NCBI GenBank assembly: GCA_016212885.1
Contig: JACRDO010000047.1
Coordinates: 1-52,471, forward strand
Reading direction: 5' to 3'
Source of the DNA: Elusimicrobiota bacterium
Lineage (GTDB): Bacteria; Elusimicrobiota; Elusimicrobia; UBA1565
Length of the DNA stretch: 52,471 nucleotides
The notes under the pieces were generated by a model. It did no database searches, had not been told where the DNA came from, and worked only from the letters and a program-made list of their open reading frames with translations. Positions 14,254-21,213 of the stretch are shown in pieces (the stretch's first letter is position 1; every line of letters starts with the position of its first letter). The position numbers were made by a program, and so were the translations under genes.

Positions 14254-14454
14254 CGTCCCGAACATCCAGACGCCGTAGGTTCGTATCGAATTTTCCAAAC
14301 TGCGTAGGTTCGATACGTCCAAACCTACGTCCCGAACATCCAAACGCCGTAGGTTCGGGACGTCCCAAACTTACGGATTCTGGATGTTTGGGACGACGTT
14401 CGGAATGTTTGGACGGGACGTACCAAACCAACGCATTTCCGATGTTTGGTACGT
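14254..14454. repeat. Cluster of covarying and nested palindromes
   Basis: At least five units of the family seen at 2592. They are: 14282-14317 (stem CGTATCGAA), 14327-14363 (ACGTCCCGAAC, 11 of 11), 14361-14395 (CGTCCCAAAC, 10 of 10, opposite orientation), 14418-14454 (ACGTACCAAAC, 11 of 11), and a truncated one from 14254. Arms CGTCCAAAC at 14316-14324 and GTTTGGACG at 14407-14415 also pair, but two complete units lie between them, as if inserted into an older copy. Interiors are variants of CAACGCAxTCTGGAT or its complement. The cluster fills the gap between the OPT gene and the zinc-ribbon gene. Confidence 0.88.
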
Positions 14455-14477
14455 GAGCAAACCGTCTCCGCTCATGC

Positions 14478-14483
14478 TATCAT
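14478..14483 (+). promoter_or_regulatory. Extended -10 (TGC-TATCAT) close to start codon
   Basis: TGCTATCAT places a TG-extended -10 eight bases upstream of ATG 14492. No ribosome-binding sequence is present between them. The -35 region overlaps the end of the palindrome cluster, so the cluster could modulate this promoter. Confidence 0.55.
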
Positions 14484-14491
14484 ACATTGAT

Positions 14492-15223
14492 ATGAATTGT
14501 CCTCGCTGCGGCAAGGCGTTTGGAAAGCTTGGGAATTTCTGCATCCACTGCGGCGTCGCGCTGGAGCCCGGCCTCGTGTTCCTGGTCGGTTCCAGCCTTC
14601 TCGTGGTGCTGGCCGCCGTGGTCCTGGCGGGCCGGATGCCTCCCTCCTGGGGTGAAGCCGTAGAGGTCGTGAAGTCGGTCTTCGGCGCCGCCTTATGGGC
14701 CGCGATGGGATTCCTTTTCGGCGTTTCGGTGAGGTCCCTTCGGGTGGCCCTCCGGGCCGCCTTGCTCGCCGGGGCCGCGGCGTTCCTCGGGGAATTCATC
14801 TTCTTCATGAAGGGATGGGGTTCCTCGCTGGCTTTGTCCTTGGTGTTCAAGATGCTGCTCGGGCTCTCCTTAGGCTTGGCCTATTTCGCGGCCGCGCGGC
14901 ACCGGAAGCTTTTCCTTTATATGGCCGCAGCCGCGGTCGTGGCGGCCTTCCCATCGGCGCTCTTGAAATGGGCGCTGGAGTTCCTAAGCGCTCCAGGGCT
15001 GGCTTCCGATTCCGTGGTCGGCTGGGTGGTGGCGCCGCTCACGGCCGCGGCTCAAGAGGCCGTGGCCGTGGGCGGCGTCGCTTACGGCCTGGCGGTCGGC
15101 CTTTCCCGGGAAAGAGAAGGAGGCTACTGGGGCAAGGCCTACTGCCTCAAGTGCGGCGTCGGCAACCCGGCGGAGGCCCAGTTCTGCAAGGACTGCGGGA
15201 CCAGCTTCGGTCCGCGGCCTTGA
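14492..15223 (+). CDS. Membrane protein with N- and C-terminal zinc ribbons
   Basis: The 243-residue protein starts MNCPRCGKAFGKLGNFCIHCG, a four-cysteine ribbon. About six membrane segments follow (VFLVGSSLLVVLAAVVLAG first, residues 30-48), and it ends with a second ribbon, CLKCGVGNPAEAQFCKDCG, at about residues 217-235. The central hydrophobic part resembles PrsW-like or PDZ-less membrane scaffolds only superficially, and I recognise no family. Both ribbons would lie in the cytoplasm if the number of helices is even. Its stop overlaps the TTG start of the downstream protease gene (TTGA), so the two are probably translated together. Confidence 0.75.
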   Translation: MNCPRCGKAFGKLGNFCIHCGVALEPGLVFLVGSSLLVVLAAVVLAGRMPPSWGEAVEVVKSVFGAALWAAMGFLFGVSVRSLRVALRAALLAGAAAFLGEFIFFMKGWGSSLALSLVFKMLLGLSLGLAYFAAARHRKLFLYMAAAAVVAAFPSALLKWALEFLSAPGLASDSVVGWVVAPLTAAAQEAVAVGGVAYGLAVGLSREREGGYWGKAYCLKCGVGNPAEAQFCKDCGTSFGPRP

Positions 15224-16326
15224 GTCGGCTCGCGCTCCCATCATTAGTCGTCCTGCTCGCTTCGACCTCCCTCCTTTCTCGGGCGGACACGGTGTTCCTT
15301 AGGAACGGCAACACGATGGAGGGCCTGGTGCTCCGGGAGAGCGCGCAGGAGCTCGAGCTCGACATCGGCTACGGCACGGTCGTCCTGCAGAAAGACGATA
15401 TCCGGCGCGTCAAGCGCTCCTCGGCCCGGGAACGGGAGGCGCTCAAGAAGAAGCGGCGCGAGCAGGCCATCGACTCGGGCGGCTGGACGCCTGCGGGCGC
15501 GCAGATGCTGTCGTCGCAGTTCCGGGAGCTCCGGACCAGGCGCGAGGAGGCTCTGGACGCCAAGGCGCGCAAGGAGCTCCTCCTGGCCCAGCAGGCCGCC
15601 CTGGAGGGTAAGGTTGCCGCCGCGAAGCGGGACTACGCCCCCGCGGCACAGAGACTGCGCAGCCTAAACCCCCGCAACGTCTCCTACAACGACGCGGTGC
15701 ACGAGTTGAACGTGCTCACGAGCGCCATCACGGCCGGCGAACTGAAGCTGGAGGAGGATCGCCGCAAGATCCGGGATCTGCAGGACGAGATCGGCGCCTA
15801 CGGCGCCGCTTACGATGATTTCGACCGGCTCCTCAAGAGCGACGCCCGCTTCTCCGGGAGGCGGCGCATGGGAAAGGACGAGAAGGCCTTTTACGAGCGG
15901 ATCAGGAAGTCGGTCAAGAAGATGGGCGGGGATTTCAGCCAAGAGAGCGTGGCCTCCCGCAGGCGCGGCCCGCACGTCGTCGTCGAGGCCCTGCTGGACG
16001 GGCGGGTCAAGGCGCTCCTGCTGGTGGACACCGGAGCGAGCCTGAGCGTGATCAGCCAGAGGCTCGCGGACAAGCTCAAACCCTCGCCGCAATCCCTGCG
16101 GGGGAACGTGGAAGTGACGGTGGCCGACGGGCGCAAGGTGACGGCCCAGGCCCTTGTGCTGGAATCGGTCGCAATCGGCCGCATGAGCGCCGCGCGCGTG
16201 AACGCCGCGGTCATGCCGGATTTCGACGACGACGCGGACGGCCTTCTGGGGATGTCCTTTCTGGAGCGCTTCGACGTGCAGGTGGACCCCAAGCGCAACC
16301 GCCTGACGCTCAGGGAGCTGAAGTAA
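15220..16326 (+). CDS. Secreted retropepsin-like aspartic protease
   Basis: The 368-residue protein starts with TTG at 15220, overlapping the preceding stop (TTGA). This frame then gives a good signal peptide (SRLALPSLVVLLASTSLLSRA). Residues 22-65 (ADTVFLRNGNTMEGLVLRE onward) form a small SH3-like barrel that also opens the protein at 26964. A helical coiled-coil-like segment (residues 65-220) follows. Then comes a clan-AA protease domain with active site LLVDTGASLSVIS at about residue 268 and LLGMSFLERFDVQVD at about 345, the flap and dimer-end pattern of the TIGR02281 type. The frame is open far upstream, but that part is the neighbour's shadow. Likely periplasmic; substrate unknown. Confidence 0.85.
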   Translation: MSRLALPSLVVLLASTSLLSRADTVFLRNGNTMEGLVLRESAQELELDIGYGTVVLQKDDIRRVKRSSAREREALKKKRREQAIDSGGWTPAGAQMLSSQFRELRTRREEALDAKARKELLLAQQAALEGKVAAAKRDYAPAAQRLRSLNPRNVSYNDAVHELNVLTSAITAGELKLEEDRRKIRDLQDEIGAYGAAYDDFDRLLKSDARFSGRRRMGKDEKAFYERIRKSVKKMGGDFSQESVASRRRGPHVVVEALLDGRVKALLLVDTGASLSVISQRLADKLKPSPQSLRGNVEVTVADGRKVTAQALVLESVAIGRMSAARVNAAVMPDFDDDADGLLGMSFLERFDVQVDPKRNRLTLRELK

Positions 16327-16334
16327 TCAGACCG

Positions 16335-16658
16335 CTAGCGCTCGATGAAGCCGATGGCCTGTGTGACCGGCTGGACGTAGGCGAATCCTTCGCCGGGCAG
16401 GCTCAGGTTGGCCGCCATGATGATCGCGTCCAGGACCTTCTGGGTCTCGGCCTTCTTGGTGACGACCCAGAGCACCTGCTTCTCGGGCTCGATCAGGGTG
16501 CCGGCGTAGCCGAGGTTCTCCTTGACGCCGGTGCCGCGGGCCCAGAAATAGGTGATGCCGGGCGCCCCGGCCTGCAGGGCCGCCTTCAGAGTCTGCTCGG
16601 CCAGGGTGTGGCGGACAACCGCGGTGATGAGATTCATCCCGGCTTCTTTCTTCGCCAT
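16335..16658 (-). CDS. PII-like signal protein
   Basis: The 107-residue protein follows the PII/GlnB ferredoxin-like pattern: MNLITAVVRHTLAEQTLKAALQAG (strand, helix), a T-loop region with ARGTGVKENLGYAG, EKQVLWVVTKKAETQKVLDAI (strand, helix), and a C-terminal GEGFAYVQPVTQAIGF. The T-loop lacks the canonical EYRGAEY with its uridylylated Tyr, so this is a divergent PII-like protein rather than GlnB or GlnK. A GGGGG ribosome-binding site lies about six bases before ATG 16658. It does not neighbour an ammonium transporter, and glutamine synthetase is 33 kb away. The ligand and partner are unknown. Confidence 0.75.
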   Translation of the reverse strand: MAKKEAGMNLITAVVRHTLAEQTLKAALQAGAPGITYFWARGTGVKENLGYAGTLIEPEKQVLWVVTKKAETQKVLDAIIMAANLSLPGEGFAYVQPVTQAIGFIER

Positions 16659-16742
16659 CGTGACCCCCTGAATTTGGCACGAACGTAAGGCCGATTCTAC
16701 CTTATTTCCGCCGCATGGATGCTCAGCGCGGCTGAATGCATC

Positions 16743-17363
16743 TCAACCGCACAAGCGGACACAACTGAAAGATTGGGCCATCGCCCCAAAACCGTGAGGG
16801 CATCTGCGTTGGACCTGGCTCGCTCGGATGAACGGCGCGACTTCCCGAGCGCACTCCGCGTTCCAACGGTCGAATTCTATCGCCTGGGACCTCTTAACGA
16901 ATAAATTGGTCAGAGTCTTCTTCGGATCTTTATCCCGCTCCGGGGCAGCCGGCAATTTTGGAAGAGGGTCGATTTTGAATACCTTCTTATTCACATTCTC
17001 AATATCGCCGAGCACCCAGGCTTCGACTTCCTGAATGGCCAGTCCGTAGACCGCGGGGAAGTCGCGGGCGGCCTTGAGAATTTTCCTGATGTCCTTCTGG
17101 ACATCTTCAGTCTTGCGTGAATCGTGAACCACAACGAATAGATCGCATCGAATCCTACCCCATTCGGATGGGATTGAATGGAGTTTGGACAAGACCTTCA
17201 GAGTCTTCGGTATTCCCCCATAACCGTTCGGCGCGAATCGAAAGGCGTTCCAATCGATCTTCCTTGTTCCGATACCAGGGACTTTTTCCGCCAACTGCGC
17301 CAGCAACGGCGGCAACAAGGCCTCGTCTATTCCACCCTCAGAAAGAAGGCCGATTCGGATCAA
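16743..17363 (-). CDS. DUF4276/RloB-like TOPRIM-type protein, partner of ATPase
   Basis: I choose the TTG start at 17363, which overlaps the stop of the ATPase gene (TTGA); an ATG at 17396 is the alternative. The product of about 206 residues begins IRIGLLSEGGIDEALLPPLL, where Glu after a hydrophobic strand is the expected TOPRIM glutamate. Next come IRCDLFVVVHDSR near residue 75 (strand ending in His-Asp) and VYGLAIQEVEAWVLGD near 110, a signature shared by DUF4276 and RloB-like families. The C-terminus (QRRCPHGFGAMAQSF) seems atypical and may reflect a shifted end. In known two-gene systems (RloA/RloB, PARIS AriA/AriB) the TOPRIM-like protein is the effector next to an ATPase. The role here is inferred. 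Confidence 0.72.
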   Translation of the reverse strand: MIRIGLLSEGGIDEALLPPLLAQLAEKVPGIGTRKIDWNAFRFAPNGYGGIPKTLKVLSKLHSIPSEWGRIRCDLFVVVHDSRKTEDVQKDIRKILKAARDFPAVYGLAIQEVEAWVLGDIENVNKKVFKIDPLPKLPAAPERDKDPKKTLTNLFVKRSQAIEFDRWNAECAREVAPFIRASQVQRRCPHGFGAMAQSFSCVRLCG

Positions 17364-18556
17364 CGCGCGCCTCCGCCAAGCAAACCGGAGTACCATAGGT
17401 CTCCCAGAGACTGGTCGAGCCCCTGAGCCGCAGACAATACTTCTTGGCGTTCGGTCAACGGGATGATTCTCGGCACTGCATCACGGCGGCTTTTCTCGAA
17501 GATGTGGACGCACTCCGGCCGTTCTGCAAATTGGCTGAGCACGTAGGGCGAATGGCTGGTCATGAACACCTGGATTTTTGCCGGCTCTTTGCGGTCCGCA
17601 AGCGATTTCAGATGGTCCAAGACTTCGGAGATCAACTGCGGATGAACGCCGTCCTCCGGCTCTTCCAAGGTGATGATTCGCGGAGAATCCGGGAAGTATT
17701 TGAGGGAAAACACCGCGAGCATTCGCAGGAAGCCGTCGCTGGCCTGCTCAGCCGGATACTCGATGAGGGTGTCGCCAATCCGCTCGCTGATGGCCAGGTG
17801 ATGCCAAGCCCAACCTTGCTTGCCGGCGCTCTTGACCGCCTCAAGACGAGGGAAAATACTCTGCAGCATGGCCAGCAATTCCTTGGCCTTTTTTGGCTCC
17901 TTCCTGTGGAGATATGCCCAAAAGCCGGGCAACTCTTCGCCAGAGGGCCCCAGTCTCTCAGACAATCCTTGATGCGGCTTTCTTAAGTCCTTGGGATTCC
18001 ATAGCAGGAACGATTGAAACCGGGTCAGGTAGTCACGAAAGCGAATTACGGAACGAAATGCGCCGTTGCCCTCAAGAGCTTGCATGGCGGAGCACGGAAG
18101 ATTATAGAGACTCTGTCTTCGGAACTTTTTGGCTTTCTCGTCCCATATTCGAGTCTGACGGCCGGTTCTTTCAACAAGAATCCGGCGCTCGGCTCCCGGC
18201 TTGGCCATGGTGAGGATTTCTTTGCCGATCCCGAGGTGGAGTTTGGGCTGAAGCTCGACTTCGTAATTGTAGACGGTGGGCTCTTCGTCTGCAGTTTCTC
18301 TTAGGTGGTACTCCGCTTTCCAAGACATGGTGGAGCGCTGATTCTGGCGGTGCGGCAGGTCCCGGTAGTCCCAGCCTTTTTCAGTCTTGAGAAAGTCGGT
18401 GATGGACGGGCGGAGCAAGGCCGGCAGCATTTCGATGGCTTGAAGGGCGGTGGACTTTCCCGAGGAGTTGGGGCCGACGAAGACGTTGACGGTGTCGAAT
18501 TCGAAGTTGACGCCGTCGAGGCTTTTGAAATTGCGGACTTCGAGTTTTTTCAGCAC
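17360..18556 (-). CDS. AAA/OLD-like ATPase, sensor component of two-gene module
   Basis: The GTG start at 18556 is preceded by AGGAGGC at 18561-18567; upstream codons of the frame lie in the promoter. The 398-residue protein begins LKKLEVRNFKSLDGVNFEFD and has Walker A GPNSSGKST at about residues 28-36. A long alpha-helical insertion follows (residues 80-230). A signature-like ASDGFLRMLAVFS, Walker B RIITLEEPEDGVHP at about 310 and the H-loop VFMTSHSPYVLSQF at about 345 complete a RecF/SMC-type ABC ATPase of the AAA_21/OLD class. No TOPRIM domain is fused; it is encoded by the next gene. The module is visibly more AT-rich than its surroundings, consistent with acquisition. Anti-phage function is hypothesised. 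Confidence 0.88.
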   Translation of the reverse strand: MLKKLEVRNFKSLDGVNFEFDTVNVFVGPNSSGKSTALQAIEMLPALLRPSITDFLKTEKGWDYRDLPHRQNQRSTMSWKAEYHLRETADEEPTVYNYEVELQPKLHLGIGKEILTMAKPGAERRILVERTGRQTRIWDEKAKKFRRQSLYNLPCSAMQALEGNGAFRSVIRFRDYLTRFQSFLLWNPKDLRKPHQGLSERLGPSGEELPGFWAYLHRKEPKKAKELLAMLQSIFPRLEAVKSAGKQGWAWHHLAISERIGDTLIEYPAEQASDGFLRMLAVFSLKYFPDSPRIITLEEPEDGVHPQLISEVLDHLKSLADRKEPAKIQVFMTSHSPYVLSQFAERPECVHIFEKSRRDAVPRIIPLTERQEVLSAAQGLDQSLGDLWYSGLLGGGAR

Positions 18557-18590
18557 GGAAGCCTCCTGGTATTCCACGGGACAGCACGTC

Positions 18591-18619
18591 ATTATATCAT
18601 CCTGACTTAACATTGTCCT
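18591..18619 (-). promoter_or_regulatory. Sigma-70-type promoter of the ATPase/DUF4276 operon
   Basis: On the reverse strand AGGACA (18614-18619; four of six to TTGACA) is followed after 17 bases by a perfect TATAAT (18591-18596). The predicted leader is about 28 bases and contains AGGAGGC before the GTG start at 18556. Confidence 0.75.
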
Positions 18620-18740
18620 TAAAATACTCCCATTTCGCCTCCCTGCGCGCGTTGGCTGACGGCTATCAAAATTAATACGGGCGAGCCAAAGTTCCATCTT
18701 CTAATCGCCTTCAGGGTGCATATTTGCTTTCATCTGCCCC

Positions 18741-20567
18741 ATGAGCGACAAGCGTACCAAACATCCAGAATCTGTAGGTTTGGTGCGTCCCGAACCAACG
18801 CAGTCTGGATGTTCGGGACGTCCTATCCAGATGACGGTCCGAGCCGTGGCGGCCGGGATGCTTCTCGGGGGGTTCATGAGCCTCTCGAACCTCTATGTCG
18901 CGCTCAAGACCGGCTGGAGCATCGGGGTCTCCATCACGGCGAGCATCCTGGCCTTCGCCATCTTCGTCTCCCTCTTCCGACTGCGCCTCATCCGCCGCGA
19001 GTTCGGGATGCTCGAGAACAACATCATGAAGTCAGCTGCCAGCGCCGCGGGCTACATGACGGGAGGCGGGACAGTTGCCGCCATCCCGGCGCTGATGATG
19101 ATCACGGGCGAGGTCATGGGCGGCTGGCAGATGTTCTTCTGGATCGCGACGATAGGCCTGCTCGGAGTCGTGATGGCCATCCCGATGAAGCAGCAGATGA
19201 TCAACGTGGAGCAGCTCCGCTTCCCCACGGGCATCGCCACGGCCGAGACCCTGAGGGCCCTGCACGGCGAAGAGGGCCGGGGCGGCCAGGGCAAGGCGAA
19301 GCTGCTGGGCTACGGCAGCCTCGCCGGGGCCGTGGTCGCCTTTTGGCGCGACGCGAAGGTGTCGTGGATCGCCTGGAACCTGCCGGAGAAGATCAAGATC
19401 CCGTTGCTGACCCTATCGGGCCGGCCCCTGGTGGACTACACCCTCTCCTTCGAGGGCAGCCTCATCATGCTCGGGGCCGGGGCCATCATGGGCTTGCGCG
19501 TCGCCTGGAGCATGCTGCTCGGCGCGCTCATCAACTTCGGGGTCCTGGCCCCGTGGCTCTACTCGAAGGGGATCATCGACCCCAAGCTCGGGTACAAGAA
19601 CATCGTGGCCTGGAGCGTGTGGTTCGGCTCCGCGATGCTGCTCACCAGCGGCCTCCTCTCCTTCGCCCTCCAGTGGAAGACGGTGGTCCGGGCGGTCAAG
19701 AGCGTGGGCTCCTCCATGGGCGGCCGCAAGGAGGGCGAAGAGGCCGTCGAGGTGCCGGTGCAGTGGTTCTTCGCCGGCCTGATCGCACTCACGCCGATCG
19801 TCGTATTCCTGGAATGGCTCTTCTTCGACATCAAGCTCTGGATGGGCCTGATCTCGGTCGCGATGAGCTTCTTCATCGCCATCGTGGCCTGCCGAGTCAC
19901 GGGAGAGACCGACACGACCCCCACCGGGGCCCTGGGCAAGATCACGCAGATCACCTTCGGGGTCCTGGATCCGGGCAACACGACCACGAACCTGATGACG
20001 GCCAACGTGACCGGCGGGATCGGCCTGCACTCGGCGGACCTCCTCACGGACCTTAAGAGCGGCTATCTGCTCAAGGCGGACCCGCGCCAGCAGTTCTGGG
20101 CCCAGCTCTTCGGGGTCCTCGCGGGCTCCTGCTTCGTGGTCCCGGCCTACCGCCTGCTCATCCCGACGGCGGACGTGCTGGGCTCGGACCGCTGGCCCGC
20201 TCCCGGCGCGCAGACCTGGAAGGGCGTGGCCCAGCTCCTGGCCAAGGGCTTCCACACCCTGCATCCGACCGCGCAGTGGTCCCTGTTCATCGGCGGCGCG
20301 CTGGGCATCGTCCTGGTGATCCTTGAGAAGTGGGTTCCGAAGTGGAAGAAGTTCATCCCCTCCCCCGCCGGCCTCGGGCTGGCCTTCACGACTCCGGCCA
20401 ACAACACCATCTCGATGTTCCTCGGCGCCGCCTTGGCCCTCTGGCTCGAGAAGAAGGATCCCAAGGCCGCGGACAGGCTGGTCGTGCCGGTGAGCTCGGG
20501 CTTCATCGCGGGCGAGAGCCTCATCGGGGTCCTGCTCGCCGCGCTGGTGGTGCTTGGGCTGATGTAA
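18741..20567 (+). CDS. OPT-family transporter 2 with repeat-derived N-terminus
   Basis: The 608-residue OPT transporter is closely related to the one at 21214. Shared stretches include GGFMSLSNLYV near residue 40, TGETDTTPTG(A/P)-LGKITQ near 395 and PGNTTTNLMTANVT near 415. From residue 31 (TVRAVAAG) onward it aligns with its paralogue from TARAVVMG. Upstream, the paralogue has a roughly 50-residue acidic cytoplasmic tail, whereas this frame encodes 30 residues derived from two palindromic repeats (18753-18820). Translation may start at ATG 18741 and use the repeat, or at ATG 18831, leaving almost no tail; neither has a good Shine-Dalgarno sequence. The transport core looks intact. Substrate presumed peptide or metal chelate. 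Confidence 0.85.
   Translation: MSDKRTKHPESVGLVRPEPTQSGCSGRPIQMTVRAVAAGMLLGGFMSLSNLYVALKTGWSIGVSITASILAFAIFVSLFRLRLIRREFGMLENNIMKSAASAAGYMTGGGTVAAIPALMMITGEVMGGWQMFFWIATIGLLGVVMAIPMKQQMINVEQLRFPTGIATAETLRALHGEEGRGGQGKAKLLGYGSLAGAVVAFWRDAKVSWIAWNLPEKIKIPLLTLSGRPLVDYTLSFEGSLIMLGAGAIMGLRVAWSMLLGALINFGVLAPWLYSKGIIDPKLGYKNIVAWSVWFGSAMLLTSGLLSFALQWKTVVRAVKSVGSSMGGRKEGEEAVEVPVQWFFAGLIALTPIVVFLEWLFFDIKLWMGLISVAMSFFIAIVACRVTGETDTTPTGALGKITQITFGVLDPGNTTTNLMTANVTGGIGLHSADLLTDLKSGYLLKADPRQQFWAQLFGVLAGSCFVVPAYRLLIPTADVLGSDRWPAPGAQTWKGVAQLLAKGFHTLHPTAQWSLFIGGALGIVLVILEKWVPKWKKFIPSPAGLGLAFTTPANNTISMFLGAALALWLEKKDPKAADRLVVPVSSGFIAGESLIGVLLAALVVLGLM
18753..18820. repeat. Two fused palindromes of the covarying family inside OPT 2
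   Basis: Unit 18753-18787 has stem CGTACCAAAC/GTTTGGTGCG with one G-T pair and interior ATCCAGAATCTGTAG. Unit 18786-18820 has stem CGTCCCGAAC/GTTCGGGACG and interior CAACGCAGTCTGGAT, which is the approximate reverse complement of the first interior. The two units therefore lie head to head and share two bases, as the pair at 14327-14395 also does. The tract is open in the OPT reading frame. Confidence 0.88.
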
Positions 20568-20645
20568 GGGGTCAGGTCTGGACATTAGACATTGACATCG
20601 CCGACTCTTAATTGCTCACAATGTCTAATGTCCAGACCTGACCCC
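20568..20645. repeat. Perfect 27-bp inverted repeat between OPT 2 and PEBP gene
   Basis: The arm 20568-20594 (GGGGTCAGGTCTGGACATTA plus GACATTG) is the exact reverse complement of 20619-20645, with a 24-base spacer. The left arm begins the base after the OPT stop codon and the right arm ends the base before ATG 20646. Sequences beginning GGGGTCAGGTCT are recalled as arms of REP-type palindromes mobilised by Y1 (TnpA-REP) transposases in other bacteria. No transposase is present here. As RNA it would form a very stable hairpin that could uncouple the two genes. Confidence 0.9.
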
Positions 20646-21212
20646 ATGAGACTCGTCTGCCTTTTCGCCGCCGCGGCCCTCTGCGCCGGCCTCTCGGCCA
20701 AAGAAGAGGGATCTAAGGAGAATAAGAAGGAGCGTAAGACGGCCATGAAACTGACGAGCCCGGCCTTCAAGGCCAACGGATTCATCCCGAAGAAGCACAC
20801 CTGCCAGGGAGAGGACGTTTCGCCCCCCCTGACCTGGTCCGGCGCGCCGAAGGACGCGAAGAGCTTCGCGCTCATCATGGACGACCCGGACGCGCCTCCC
20901 GGCGTCTGGGTGCATTGGGTTCTCTACGACCTGCCGCCGGGGGCGGCGGCGCTCGCGGAGGGCCTCGCGAAGGAGGAGGCTCTCAAGGACGGCTCCAAGC
21001 ACGGGCTCTGCTGGGGCGTCGAGGAATTCTCGAACGTGGGCTACTACGGCCCCTGCCCGCCGCCGGGCAAGCCGCACCATTATTCCTTCAGGCTCTACGC
21101 CTTGGACAAGAAGCTGGGCCTCTCTGCGAAGGCGGCGAAGCCGGAGCTTCTGAAAGCCATGCAGGGCCATATCCTGGCCCAAGCCGAGCTGAAGGGACTC
21201 TTCAAGCGCTAG
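20646..21212 (+). CDS. PEBP / YbhB-YbcL Raf kinase inhibitor-like protein, exported
   Basis: The 188-residue protein has a signal-peptide-like start (MRLVCLFAAAALCAGLSA), a Lys/Glu-rich linker, then the PEBP fold. Visible motifs are FIPKKHTCQGEDVSPPL, the ligand-site motif DDPDAPPGVWVHWVLYDLP near residue 92, and GYYGPCPPPGKPHHYSFRLYAL near 145. The family binds phosphatidylethanolamine-like or anionic ligands; bacterial members have poorly known roles. The ATG at 20646 directly follows the inverted repeat and has no ribosome-binding site. A start at ATG 20746, after AAGGAG, would give a cytoplasmic form instead. One base separates it from OPT 3. Confidence 0.88.
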   Translation: MRLVCLFAAAALCAGLSAKEEGSKENKKERKTAMKLTSPAFKANGFIPKKHTCQGEDVSPPLTWSGAPKDAKSFALIMDDPDAPPGVWVHWVLYDLPPGAAALAEGLAKEEALKDGSKHGLCWGVEEFSNVGYYGPCPPPGKPHHYSFRLYALDKKLGLSAKAAKPELLKAMQGHILAQAELKGLFKR

Positions 21213-21213
21213 C

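Noticed and set aside
12715-14343. Long reverse-strand frame overlapping OPT 1
   Set aside because: Arg/His/Pro-rich composition typical of an out-of-frame reading of a GC-rich gene; OPT motifs are in the other frame.
14254-14454. CRISPR array
   Set aside because: Units alternate in orientation, have no unique equal-length spacers, vary in the stem, and no cas gene is present.
16335-18556. Functional link between the PII-like gene and the ATPase module
   Set aside because: They are on the same strand, but the PII-like gene has its own ribosome-binding site and a possible TAGAAT promoter at 16694-16699, and its composition matches the GC-rich backbone rather than the module.
20568-20645. Intrinsic terminator for OPT 2
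   Set aside because: The repeat is long and perfect with a 24-base spacer and no T-run, and the next gene starts directly after it. A mobile palindrome is more likely.
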